Shown in pieces: positions 31,876 to 39,740 of a stretch of DNA of 43,017 nucleotides (its first letter is position 1; every line of letters starts with the position of its first letter). The notes beneath the pieces were generated by a model. It saw nothing but the letters and a program-made list of their open reading frames with translations. It had not been told where the DNA came from and made no database searches. A program made the translations under genes and the position numbers. The DNA comes from Verrucomicrobiota bacterium (GTDB taxonomy: Bacteria; Verrucomicrobiota; Verrucomicrobiia; Limisphaerales; SIBE01). The stretch lies in NCBI GenBank assembly GCA_016209525.1, contig JACQWK010000199.1, positions 1-43,017 of the forward strand, in the 5' to 3' direction.

Positions 31876-33795
31876 ATGCCACCGTTAAAAATCCTCCTGG
31901 TCGAGGACGACGAAGACGATTTCATCATCACGCGCGATCTCTTCGCGCAGATCACACGGGAGCAGTACGAGCTGACTTGGATCTCGAATTTCGACGAAGC
32001 TCGCGAGGCGTTATTGCGCAACGATCAGGAGGTTTATTTGATCGACTACCGTCTGGGGCGGCACAATGGCCTGGATCTGCTGAGAGGCGCCATGAGCCAC
32101 GGCTGCGCGGCGCCAATCATTATGCTGACCGGTGTCGGAGACCAGCAAGTGGATGTTGAGGCCATCGGCGCCGGCGCGGCCGACTATCTGGTCAAAGGCC
32201 AAATCACACCGGCCTTGCTCCAGCGCTCGGTCAGCCACGCCGTGCAACGGAAAAAGATCGAACGGGAACTCCGCGACCGCGAAGAGCAGTACCGGCTCTT
32301 GTTCGATAGGAACCCGCACCCCATGTGGGTCGTCAGCGAAGAGACACTCGGTTTTCTGGCCGTCAACGAAGCCGCCATCCATCATTACGGTTATGCGAAA
32401 GAGGAATTCCTGCGGATGACCGTGAAAGACCTCCAGGCGCCGACCGCGAGTCAAACGGACGTGCCGCCCCCATCGGCAACCGGCGAGTTATCCATTTCAG
32501 GTCCGAGTCTGGAAGCGGTCTGGCGGCATCGAAAGCGAGATGGGACCTTGATCGACGTGGAGATCACTTCCAACGGCATTTTATTCCAGGGGCGACGAGC
32601 GGCGTTGATTCTGGCCAATGATATCACACAGCGTCTAGCCCTGGAGGCGCAACTCCGGCAATCGCAGAAAATGGAGTCGCTGGGCACACTGGCCGGAGGC
32701 ATCGCACACGATTTCAACAATTTGCTCTGCATCATCTTGGGCCACGCGTCCTCCGTCGTCGAATCCAGGCTGGACGAAGAAGCGTCCCGAAGATGCCTCG
32801 AATCGATCATCCGGGCCGCTCATCGAGGCGCCAGCTTGGTCCGGCAAATCCTCACCTTTGCCAGAAAAACCGAATTGTCCTTGGAGCCGGTCAACATCAA
32901 CACTTTGATCGAAGAATTGACCAAGATGCTCGTGGACACATTTCCAAGAACGATCCGCTTTTCACACCGGCTCAGCCACAGCCTCCCGTTTGTCACGGGC
33001 AACTCCAACCAATTGCACCAGGCGTTGCTCAACCTCTGTCTGAACGCCCGCGACGCAATGCCGCAGGGTGGAGAACTCACCCTCCGCACGGAAATCATCA
33101 ATGCCGCGGCGTTGCACACCCGGTTCCCGGAAATGCTGCCCATCGACTACCTTTGCATCAGCCTCTCCGACACGGGGGTTGGGATGGACGAAGCGACGCT
33201 CTCGCGCATCTTCGAGCCGTTTTTCACAACCAAGGGCCGCGACCAAGGAAGCGGCCTCGGACTGGCCGTCGCCTATGGAGTGGTCAAAAGCCACAACGGC
33301 TTCATTGAAGCGGAGAGTGAAGTGGGCCGTGGCACGATCTTTCGTATCTATTTGCCCGTCCCCATTTGCCTCTCCCAAGGGGAAGCCGTGGAATTGCGGC
33401 CCAGCGACGAGCCTTGCCGCGGAACCGAAACCATCCTGGTCGTGGAGGACGAAGAATCACTCCAAGAATTGATGACCGCGCTCCTGACGCAAAACGGTTA
33501 CAAAGTCCTCACCGCGGGCGATGGGTTGGAAGCTGTCGAAATTTTCCGGCGCCATCAGGATGAGATTGCCCTCGTGATCGCCGATCTCGGGCTGCCGAAA
33601 CTGAGCGGCACGGAAGCGGTCTCGCGCATCAAAGCGATTCGGCCCGACGCCAAGAGCATTCTCGCAAGCGGCTACCTCGACCCGGATTTGGCAAATGACC
33701 TGCAGAAAATCGGAGCCAAAGATTTCATTCAGAAGCCCTACCTGCCGAGCGAAGTGTGCCGCAGGGTCCGTCATGCGCTCGACTCTGCGTCCTAG
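31876..33795 (+). CDS. REC-PAS-histidine kinase-REC hybrid protein
   Basis: Soluble signalling protein of 639 residues without membrane segments. It has an N-terminal receiver (LLVEDDEDDFIITRDLF, Asp in VYLIDYRLG, Lys in DYLVKGQI), a PAS domain (LFDRNPHPMWVVSEETL), a HisKA domain with H in LAGGIAHDFNNLL, a HATPase_c domain (NLCLNARDAMPQGG, SDTGVGMDE, GSGLGLAVAYGVVKSHNG), and a C-terminal receiver (ILVVEDEESLQELM, Asp in LVIADLGLPKLSG, Lys in FIQKPYLPSEV). This arrangement allows input from another kinase and output by phosphotransfer. It is the last gene of the TonB-YfiR-kinase operon, before a hairpin at 33844-33878. Its final target is not encoded here. Confidence 0.93.
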   Translation: MPPLKILLVEDDEDDFIITRDLFAQITREQYELTWISNFDEAREALLRNDQEVYLIDYRLGRHNGLDLLRGAMSHGCAAPIIMLTGVGDQQVDVEAIGAGAADYLVKGQITPALLQRSVSHAVQRKKIERELRDREEQYRLLFDRNPHPMWVVSEETLGFLAVNEAAIHHYGYAKEEFLRMTVKDLQAPTASQTDVPPPSATGELSISGPSLEAVWRHRKRDGTLIDVEITSNGILFQGRRAALILANDITQRLALEAQLRQSQKMESLGTLAGGIAHDFNNLLCIILGHASSVVESRLDEEASRRCLESIIRAAHRGASLVRQILTFARKTELSLEPVNINTLIEELTKMLVDTFPRTIRFSHRLSHSLPFVTGNSNQLHQALLNLCLNARDAMPQGGELTLRTEIINAAALHTRFPEMLPIDYLCISLSDTGVGMDEATLSRIFEPFFTTKGRDQGSGLGLAVAYGVVKSHNGFIEAESEVGRGTIFRIYLPVPICLSQGEAVELRPSDEPCRGTETILVVEDEESLQELMTALLTQNGYKVLTAGDGLEAVEIFRRHQDEIALVIADLGLPKLSGTEAVSRIKAIRPDAKSILASGYLDPDLANDLQKIGAKDFIQKPYLPSEVCRRVRHALDSAS

Positions 33796-33843
33796 CGGCA
33801 GCTCAAGTGAAGTCATGGAGTAATGAGGTGACGGCGTATCGGG

Positions 33844-33878
33844 GTATCGGAGTTTTGACCGATCCACTACTCCGATAC
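33844..33878. repeat. hairpin after the kinase operon
   Basis: GTATCGGAGT (33844-33853) and ACTCCGATAC (33869-33878) are exact reverse complements with a 15-nt loop. More diverged matching pieces (GGAGTAATG / GTTACTCC) lie outside. No T-run follows, so it may be a repeat, or a 3'-end stabilising structure rather than a terminator. Confidence 0.6.
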
Positions 33879-33956
33879 TCCGTTACTCCGACACTCTGAT
33901 CGCCCGATCTTCGGTTTTCTCAGCACTTTTGTTCCACACCGCCTGCGGCATTTCCC

Positions 33957-33983
33957 TAAAGTTTTCCCTTGGCGGTCCGACTG
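33957..33983 (+). promoter_or_regulatory. sigma-28-like (FliA) promoter of the orphan leader
   Basis: TAAAGTTT (33957-33964), an 11-nt spacer, then TCCGACTG (33976-33983). This matches the flagellar sigma factor consensus TAAAGTTT-N11-GCCGATAA perfectly in the -35 box and at the CCGA core of the -10 box. It lies just ahead of the orphan leader copy; the corresponding place before the real flagellin leader does not keep the TAAAGTTT box. Confidence 0.55.
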
Positions 33984-33990
33984 TCAGAAT

Positions 33991-34108
33991 AGGCCGCGGT
34001 AGGCCTTTGCTACCGCACAGGTAACCGGAAAACGCCTGAGAGAGTTTTTCCAACGGCATGGACGCCGGTGAACATTCAGACAAAAGGATTTGTCGTATGG
34101 TGACATAG
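33991..34108 (+). pseudogene. orphan copy of flagellin leader ending in a four-codon frame
   Basis: About 75 percent alike by eye to the flagellin leader at 34752-34864, with the same order of structures. The GCGGTAG...CTACCGC hairpin is conserved (33997-34014), then CGCACAGG, CGGAAAACGCCTGA, a GGA-loop hairpin (CGGC/GCCG, 34054-34067) and the AAGGA ribosome site in the loop of GACAA/TTGTC (34079-34094). An ATG at 34097 is in the equivalent place but reads ATG-GTG-ACA-TAG. It is probably the leader of a lost second flagellin gene, or a regulatory decoy. Confidence 0.7.
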
Positions 34109-34751
34109 ATCACTGCAGTCGGTGGCTAGACTTGGTGCTGGCGCACCGCACTTCCTCAATCACAATCCCGATTCGAGAAGTCGGCCTTCCGAAAGGCTGT
34201 CCTGACTCCGACGGTGAGGTGTTGTCCCAAGGATTAGCGGAGGACACTCCTGGCATCGGAAGGGGCCTTGGGCAGAACTCGTGCAGGCGCTCTTGGCTCG
34301 GGTGGAGTCTGAGAAGTGTCGGGCCGCGGCGGAGGTCTGCCTCGTTGACTCTAGCAGAGTTCAATTGAGTGAGAGGACGCTTCGTCCGCGTCGGGCTTGG
34401 TTTTTTCAGAACGCGTTTCTGAACCCGCCAAGCGGCGCGCTGGAGGGAACCTTCGATGTCGAGGTGCGGGTCGCCGAGAGGCGACGAGCGCTTGCGGCGA
34501 GAATACTCTCTGGCCTGCAACCAGCCAGGTTGTGCTCCTGAGACTTCATTGAATTGAAATTTTCGGAGTGAGTTTGCCCGTCGGAGCCGGATGTGCCGGC
34601 ACTGCAACGGTCGTATCGGAATCCGTTGTAGATTTGCGGCTCAGAGCGGCTTGAGCCGGGCCGAACACTCCCAGCAACAGATTTGGCCGAAGTGGCTTCG
34701 TGCATCACAAGCATTTTGGAGAGCTTTTGGCGCGTCGGCTGTTTCGGTCAG

Positions 34752-34864
34752 AGGCCGCGGTAGCCTTGGGTATCGCACAGGAGAAACGGAAAACGCCTGA
34801 ACCAAAGTTTTCCACCGGCAAGGATGCCGGCTGTTAAACACAACTAGACAAAAGGAATTGTCTT
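34752..34864 (+). promoter_or_regulatory. structured flagellin leader with two CsrA-like GGA hairpins
   Basis: The leader contains four conserved elements. GCGGTA/TATCGC is a hairpin (34758-34774). GGAAAAC pairs with GTTTTCC (34788-34813). CCGGCA-AGGA-TGCCGG (34815-34830) exposes GGA in its loop. AGACAA-AAGGAA-TTGTCT (34846-34863) holds the Shine-Dalgarno AAGGA in its loop just before the ATG. GGA in a hairpin loop is the signature of CsrA sites, and GCAAGGATGC closely matches the CsrA consensus. Binding there would block translation, as in the hag leader of Bacillus. Just upstream, TTGG-N8-TTGGC (34716-34731) could be a weak sigma-54 promoter. Confidence 0.65.
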
Positions 34865-35680
34865 ATGGTTATCAATACCAACGTCTCAGCAATGAATTCA
34901 GCCCGCTTGCTGAGCGCGTCCAACTCGGCGCTGAGCAAATCGCTGGCCCGCTTGTCGTCCGGCTCGCGCATTGTGTCCCCAGAAGACGACGCCGCAGGTT
35001 TGGCTCAGTCGATTAAGTTCGACGCCCAAATCAACCGGAACTCCGCCACCAACGTCAACGTCCAGAATGCGGTCTCCTACAGTCAGACCCAGGATGGCTT
35101 CATCCAGAAAGTGCAGAAGGCGTTGGACCGGATGAGCGAGTTGTCGGTCTTGGCCCAAGACGCAACCAAGACCAACACCGACTTGTCCAATTACCAGTCG
35201 GAGTTCACGCAGTTGCAGAGCTACATCAGCGACATCACCAGCAAGCAGTTCAACGGGGTGAGCTTGTTTGCCAGTTCCGGAGTGGCGGTCACCATCGACA
35301 GCGATGCGCTGACCTTCGCGCTCAACGCGGCCAACTTGTCCGGTTCGACTTCCACCGGGGTGCTCAACGCCTACAGTGGAGTTTCGATCTCGACCTCGTT
35401 GGCGGCCTATTCGGCGTTGAACCAGATCAAAACCGCCATCCAATCCCTGGCCAACATGCGGGCGCAGGTTGGGGCCAACATCCAGCGCTTGAACCTGACC
35501 GGCGAGCAGTTGACGATTCTCAATGAGAATTTGTCGGCGGCCAACAGCCGGATCAAGGACGTGGATGTGGCGGAGGAAAGCACGCAGTTTGCGCGCTTGA
35601 ACATCCTGGTGCAATCGGGCACGGCGATGTTGGCGCAAGCCAACTTGCTACCGCAATCGGCCTTGCGGCTCTTGAGCTAA
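34865..35680 (+). CDS. fliC: flagellin
   Basis: Flagellar filament protein of 271 residues, exported through the flagellar type III pathway. The N-terminal D0/D1 region is complete: MVINTNVSAMNSARLLSASN, LARLSSGSRIVSPEDDAAGLA and NAVSYSQTQDGFIQKVQKAL. The C-terminal D1/D0 region is also complete: RAQVGANIQRLNLTGEQLTI, ENLSAANSRIKDVDVAEE and QFARLNILVQSGTAMLAQANLLPQ. The variable outer domain is only about 50 residues, so the filament is likely thin and smooth. A good Shine-Dalgarno AAGGA is 8 nt before ATG 34865 inside a small hairpin. A strong terminator follows at 35715. The gene is monocistronic. Confidence 0.96.
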   Translation: MVINTNVSAMNSARLLSASNSALSKSLARLSSGSRIVSPEDDAAGLAQSIKFDAQINRNSATNVNVQNAVSYSQTQDGFIQKVQKALDRMSELSVLAQDATKTNTDLSNYQSEFTQLQSYISDITSKQFNGVSLFASSGVAVTIDSDALTFALNAANLSGSTSTGVLNAYSGVSISTSLAAYSALNQIKTAIQSLANMRAQVGANIQRLNLTGEQLTILNENLSAANSRIKDVDVAEESTQFARLNILVQSGTAMLAQANLLPQSALRLLS

Positions 35681-35714
35681 GCTCGAAGCTGGATTGCTTC
35701 CAGCCTCACAGCAC

Positions 35715-35745
35715 AGGCGGCACGATCAGTGCCGCCTTCTTTTTT
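35715..35745 (+). terminator. intrinsic terminator of the flagellin gene
   Basis: AGGCGGCAC (35715-35723) and GTGCCGCCT (35729-35737) form a perfect nine-pair stem around GATCA, followed by TCTTTTTT. It ends the flagellin transcript 35 bp after the stop codon and just before the convergent ParA-partner gene. Confidence 0.93.
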
Positions 35746-35755
35746 GGACAAACTC

Positions 35756-36502
35756 TCAACCCAACGGGACCACCGCAAAAGCGTCCGGTGAGATGCTCTT
35801 AACCCAATCCTGCGGCCTGAAATCTTCCATGCTCTCCAGAAAAGACTGCAGGGAAAAGAGACAGACTTGTCCAGCCGACTTTTCTGGATCCGGAGCCTTT
35901 TGCTCTGCGAAGTAAGCTAACCAGTGCTGGAATTCCGGGTTTTGCGGTTTGACACTGACACTGAACACACCCTGGCCGCTAATAATTTTCAGCGTCGTTT
36001 CGAGAGGATTTCGCTCGTAAGTGCGGTAGGTTCCCGGCCTAGCCACCACTTGATCGGCAAAACGAACTTCAGGGTAACCCTGATGGAGTGTGACCCGCAT
36101 AATCTCCATGACCAATTGGGCCGGACTCCAACGAGCATTCTCAACGTTTCTCTGTAAACTCTCCTGAAACTTCGGCGTGAGAGGAATGGTGAGAGTGAGG
36201 TCCTTGCTCGGTTTGGCGCGGTTAACGGTCGGCGCTGGCGGACGGGGGGCTGGCGGTTTGGCGGGAACAGGCTGCGGTGGCGGTGGACGTGGCACCTCAG
36301 GTGCAGGCACAGACGGGCCGACGTCGGTTTCTTCGGCGGGAGGCCCAGGCGAAGAAGAGATTGGCTGTTCCTCCACTGGTTCGTCCGGCGACGCGTCGGG
36401 CAGGTTTTGAAGCAGAGCCTGAGTTCGGGCTTTTTCCTCGGCTAGAACAGCCTCTCGCAATCCTTTCAGTTCCTTCAGCGAGCTGGAAGCCTTGCTGCTC
36501 AT
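35756..36502 (-). CDS. uncharacterised partner of ParA-type ATPase (proline-rich)
   Basis: Protein of 248 residues that I do not recognise. An N-terminal acidic coiled-coil segment (KELKGLREAVLAEEKARTQALLQNL) is followed by a proline-rich linker (about residues 45-95). A C-terminal folded region then begins at LTLTIPLTPKFQESLQRNVENARWSPAQLVMEI, which could be a ribbon-helix-helix-like strand and helices, and ends in EDFRPQDWVKSISPDAFAVVPLG. Its ATG overlaps the stop of the parA-like gene by four bases, so the two proteins are made together. Position and architecture suggest a ParB-like or adaptor partner, but it lacks a ParB CTP-binding motif. It is convergent with the flagellin gene. Confidence 0.72.
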   Translation of the reverse strand: MSSKASSSLKELKGLREAVLAEEKARTQALLQNLPDASPDEPVEEQPISSSPGPPAEETDVGPSVPAPEVPRPPPPQPVPAKPPAPRPPAPTVNRAKPSKDLTLTIPLTPKFQESLQRNVENARWSPAQLVMEIMRVTLHQGYPEVRFADQVVARPGTYRTYERNPLETTLKIISGQGVFSVSVKPQNPEFQHWLAYFAEQKAPDPEKSAGQVCLFSLQSFLESMEDFRPQDWVKSISPDAFAVVPLG

Positions 36503-37086
36503 TTAAGGATTTCAAGGGCTAACGAGAAAATCTTCTCCCTGTTCTTTCCCAACACCGCCGTAAATCCTTCAATCTGCACGTTCTCGTAGGCCGCAGCCAA
36601 AGGCAGAGAGTTCTTCAAAACCGGCAAGCCAAGATCCTGGGCCATTTCGAGCTCGTCTTGGCGGCCCACCAAAGTGCGCTGACGCACCTTGTTGAACAGG
36701 ATCATCGCCTTGGCCTCAGCTCGCATGTACTTTTTCACGAGCTCAATCATGGGGATCGAAGCCTGCGTGCTGAACAGGCTCTTTTCGGAGACGATCACCA
36801 AGCGGTCGCTCGACTGGATGATCGTTCTGAAGAATCCTTCGTGCTCTTCCTGGTTTAAATCGATTCGCCCGGGAGTATCGCAAAGAATCACCTCAGCCGT
36901 TGGGCATTCGTGGATCATCGGCAATTTGCCGATCTTGTTTGTCCACATCGTGAGTGACCCCTGACTGTCCGTGTCCTCAAAGGCGACTTGATAGCCTGCC
37001 GCGCTCAGAGCGGCTCCGATTAAGACGGTGGAGGTGGATTTTCCCACGCCACCCTTCTGATTTAAGAATGTTATCTTCAACGGCAT
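36499..37086 (-). CDS. ParA/MinD-family ATPase
   Basis: Deviant Walker-A ATPase of 195 residues. FLNQKGGVGKSTSTVLIGAAL holds both signature lysines. The switch II region is ILCDTPGRIDLNQEE. After the Walker A helix this protein reads VAFEDTDSQGSLTMW, where chromosome-partitioning ParA proteins read DxDPQG. ATP-driven dimers of such proteins move along DNA or membrane to position cargo. Start ATG 37086 is used because an AAGGGA precedes it and it begins directly with the Walker strand; the frame is open to 37236. At 195 residues it is short, like orphan ParA proteins that position plasmids, chemotaxis arrays or flagella. The flagellin neighbour makes the last option attractive, by inference. 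Confidence 0.9.
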   Translation of the reverse strand: MPLKITFLNQKGGVGKSTSTVLIGAALSAAGYQVAFEDTDSQGSLTMWTNKIGKLPMIHECPTAEVILCDTPGRIDLNQEEHEGFFRTIIQSSDRLVIVSEKSLFSTQASIPMIELVKKYMRAEAKAMILFNKVRQRTLVGRQDELEMAQDLGLPVLKNSLPLAAAYENVQIEGFTAVLGKNREKIFSLALEILK

Positions 37087-37248
37087 AACAATCCCTTGCT
37101 GAATTACCAAATCCTGGTTAAATAAGCCAATATAAACTTGAAACAGCTCGCTGATTTGGCCGTGCATTATGATTCGTCTCCACTTTCGCCGCGACGAACA
37201 ATCAAGCTTTGAAACTCTCCGCTTGCAGCTCGGCAAACGCGTTTCCCC

Positions 37249-38112
37249 ATGACTCCCGATCTGCTTTGTTTGGCGCTAGGACTAGTCATCGGCTTCGGCA
37301 CGGGATGGTTTTCGTACCGCGGCCGGCAAAGCGCATTGCGACGCGCCGCCGAAGAGGAGCGGCTTAGCCTGGAAAAAAACTACAATGCGCTTCAGATTGA
37401 ACTGGCCAAACTGGCGGAGCGCTACCGGTTTGTTGAAGATCAAAGGCAATCCTTCCAAAACGAGCTGGCTCAGGAGCGCCAGTTTAACATTTCGCTCCAC
37501 GCAGAACTCTCCCGAGAACGCGGCAGCCGGAGCCACTTGGAGCAGAAGCTGGAGCATCAGAAAAGCGACCTGGCCCACTTTCAGCAAAGACTCACCCACG
37601 AATTCAGAAATCTTGTTCAGCAGCTCCTGGAGGAAAAATCGCAGACTCTCAGCGACCTGACGAAATCCAACCTCAACCAGCTTCTGCAGCCGATTTCCGA
37701 CAAGTTGCAAGATTTCAAACAAAAAATCGAAGAGCAACACTACCGTGAGACCCGCGAACTCATCGTGTTGCACAATAAATTGGCGAACATCGAGTCAGGC
37801 CGCTGGCGCCAAAGCAATGGCGCGCCAACCGCGACGCCCGGTTCGAATGCCGCTCCTCATGGACCGGCTAACGCCAGCCTCGCAGTCGAAGCCGCGGTTT
37901 CCCCGAATGCCCCAGCCGACGATCCGGCTCCATCCGCCGACGCGGAGCCCAACGCGGAGGATGTGGAAGAGGTTGCGGCGGTGGCCTCGAGTCCGGAGCC
38001 AAGTCCTGAAAGTGACGGTTTCCAGAGCTTCTCTCCGAAGCAAGAAGTTGAGATCGATAATTTCTTGAAACGAACTCTGGGACGTGCCCAGCGCAAGAAA
38101 CCCGAGGAATGA
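37249..38112 (+). CDS. membrane-anchored coiled-coil protein, RmuC-like N-terminal part
   Basis: Protein of 287 residues. One N-terminal membrane helix (LLCLALGLVIGFGTGWF) is followed by a long coiled coil (about residues 30-180). The segment FRNLVQQLLEEKSQTLSDLTKSNLNQLLQPISDKLQDFKQKI matches the region just before the nuclease core of RmuC proteins in pattern and spacing. The nuclease core itself is missing; instead there is an Ala/Pro/Glu-rich linker (190-260) and a short basic tail (VEIDNFLKRTLGRAQRKKPEE). It is therefore either a degenerate RmuC or a scaffold that re-used the coiled coil. ATG 37249 is 162 bp from the divergent parA-like start, so they may share a control region. Confidence 0.7.
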   Translation: MTPDLLCLALGLVIGFGTGWFSYRGRQSALRRAAEEERLSLEKNYNALQIELAKLAERYRFVEDQRQSFQNELAQERQFNISLHAELSRERGSRSHLEQKLEHQKSDLAHFQQRLTHEFRNLVQQLLEEKSQTLSDLTKSNLNQLLQPISDKLQDFKQKIEEQHYRETRELIVLHNKLANIESGRWRQSNGAPTATPGSNAAPHGPANASLAVEAAVSPNAPADDPAPSADAEPNAEDVEEVAAVASSPEPSPESDGFQSFSPKQEVEIDNFLKRTLGRAQRKKPEE

Positions 38113-38339
38113 CCAGCCTGCCACCCTCCGTTAGCGCTTTCTTTCGGCTTGATTTAATCCGGTCTAGCAGCCGTAATCACCGCCGATACTGACTAATCAG
38201 GCCAGAGCCGCAAGCATTCCGAAGCGCGCGCAGCGTTGCCCGATGGACCCAAAACACATGGGGAGAGAACTCGGCATCGAGGCCGAGGGCGCTGAGCGTG
38301 CCGAGTTTGTGTTCGCTGCCAAAAACAATTGCTCGCCAT

Positions 38340-39740
38340 ATGAAAAGCGATCGACTTGACACCCACCAGAAGGCATTACGAGTTAACTTAGACCCAACCA
38401 AATACGGTGTGTTCGCAGAGATTGGGGCCGGACAGGAGGTCGCCCGGTGGTTTTTTCGTGTTGGTGGAGCTGCGGGCACCATCGCGAAAACCATGTCCGC
38501 CTATGACATGACCATTAGCGACGCCATTTACGGCCCAAGCAAGCGCTATGTCAGTCGTGAACGCTTGCAGAAGATGCTGGAGCATGAGTTTGGGTTGCTG
38601 CATGAACGGCTGAAGGAGAAACGGGGCAGCAACACAAAGTTCTTCGTCTTTGCGGACACGGTGACCGCTCGCAGTTTCACTCGACCCGATGAGGGTCAAG
38701 GTTGGATGGGAATACGTCTGCAAACACAGCCTGGCGAACCGCCGTCGGACATCATCATCCACGTGCGCATGCTGGACAAGGAGAACGTGCAGCAACAAGA
38801 GACACTCGGCATTATTGGAGTCAATCTGGTGTATGGCGCACTTTATCTGCACCAAGATCCTGAAGATCTTGTTGCATCACTGATCGACGGTTTGACGCCA
38901 GAGCGCGTGGAAGTGGACATGATCCGGTTTTCCGGACCGGCTTTTGAAAAAGTTGATAACCGGCTCATGAGCCTGCAACTCGTTCAGAAAGGCTTAGCGC
39001 TTGCCGCGATGTTCAACGCGGATGGCGAGGTGGTGCAAGCTGCGGACGTTCTCTACAAGAAACCGATACTCGTCGAACGAGGGAGCTTCAGACCTGTTAC
39101 GAAGACGACGCTGCACATGCTCCAGTCATCTCTGGCCCAACTTGTGCAAGAGCCACAACTGCAAGGAGATCAAGTCGTTGTGCTGTTGGAGATGACCCTC
39201 AAGAACCTGACGGACGGAGGAATCATTGATCACAAGGATTTCTTGGACAGGGTTGATATCCTCAGTTCAATTGGGAAAACCGTGCTGATTTCGAACTATC
39301 TGGAATACCACCGGTTGGCGACCTACTTCTTTAGGTACACGAAACAATTAATTGGCGTCGCGATGGGGGTTCCGACGCTCAAAGAGTTATTTGAGGAGAA
39401 ATACTACACCGATTTGGAAGGAGGCATCTTAGAGTCGTTCGGCCGTCTTTTCAGAAATGGACTTCGCCTGTATGTGTACCCATATCAGGACCCAGCGTCC
39501 GGCAGCATTTTGACGGCTGGGAACCTGCGCGTAGCCTCCCATCTCCGCCATCTCTACGCTTACCTCATTGAGAACCAGTTCATATTGGGTCTGCGAGATT
39601 ACGAAGAAAAGTACCTGTCGATTTTTTCAAGGGATACGCTGGCCAAAATTAGAGCGAACGATCCCGCTTGGGAGGACATGGTTCCGCCACAGGTTGCCCG
39701 GACGATAAAGGAGCGGAAACTTCTGGGTTTTCAGAGTTAG
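38340..39740 (+). CDS. conserved protein of unknown function, about 466 residues
   Basis: Soluble protein without signal peptide, membrane helix or beta-barrel pattern. I recognise the conserved block LDPTKYGVFAEIGAGQEVARWFF followed by GGAAGTIAKTMSAYDM as belonging to a family in Bacteroidetes and Verrucomicrobia whose members are often labelled TonB-dependent receptor or nicotinate-nucleotide adenylyltransferase. Neither label is supported by this sequence. Other strongly family-like parts are DIIIHVRMLDKENVQQQE, IRFSGPAFEKVDNRLMSLQLV, YKKPILVERGSFRPVT and GILESFGRLFRNGLRLYVYP. A cytosolic role is likely. ATG 38340 is chosen over GTG 38298 because homologs begin close to the first block. 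It stands alone between the coiled-coil gene and the flagellar-type operon. Confidence 0.8.
   Translation: MKSDRLDTHQKALRVNLDPTKYGVFAEIGAGQEVARWFFRVGGAAGTIAKTMSAYDMTISDAIYGPSKRYVSRERLQKMLEHEFGLLHERLKEKRGSNTKFFVFADTVTARSFTRPDEGQGWMGIRLQTQPGEPPSDIIIHVRMLDKENVQQQETLGIIGVNLVYGALYLHQDPEDLVASLIDGLTPERVEVDMIRFSGPAFEKVDNRLMSLQLVQKGLALAAMFNADGEVVQAADVLYKKPILVERGSFRPVTKTTLHMLQSSLAQLVQEPQLQGDQVVVLLEMTLKNLTDGGIIDHKDFLDRVDILSSIGKTVLISNYLEYHRLATYFFRYTKQLIGVAMGVPTLKELFEEKYYTDLEGGILESFGRLFRNGLRLYVYPYQDPASGSILTAGNLRVASHLRHLYAYLIENQFILGLRDYEEKYLSIFSRDTLAKIRANDPAWEDMVPPQVARTIKERKLLGFQS

Larger units (their letters stand above)
33796..34864. other. 1.07-kb intergenic region with two flagellin-type leaders
   Basis: From left: a hairpin (33844-33878) after the kinase operon, an orphan leader copy (33957-34108), about 640 bp of sequence (34109-34751) with no supported gene, and the leader of the flagellin gene (34752-34864). 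Several short frames exist in the middle on both strands, but none has a domain, a signal or a good ribosome site. Confidence 0.65.

Noticed and set aside
33991..34108. Cyclic-di-GMP (GEMM) riboswitch in the flagellin-type leaders
   Set aside because: The GCACAGG and GAAA pieces resemble GEMM superficially, but the ACGCAAAGCC core and the second receptor stem are missing; a CsrA-type arrangement fits better.
34110..34607. 165-codon frame on the minus strand between the two leaders
   Set aside because: Low-complexity Arg/Ser/Pro-rich translation with no domain, plus-strand frames equally open, and no remnant of flagellin detected in it.
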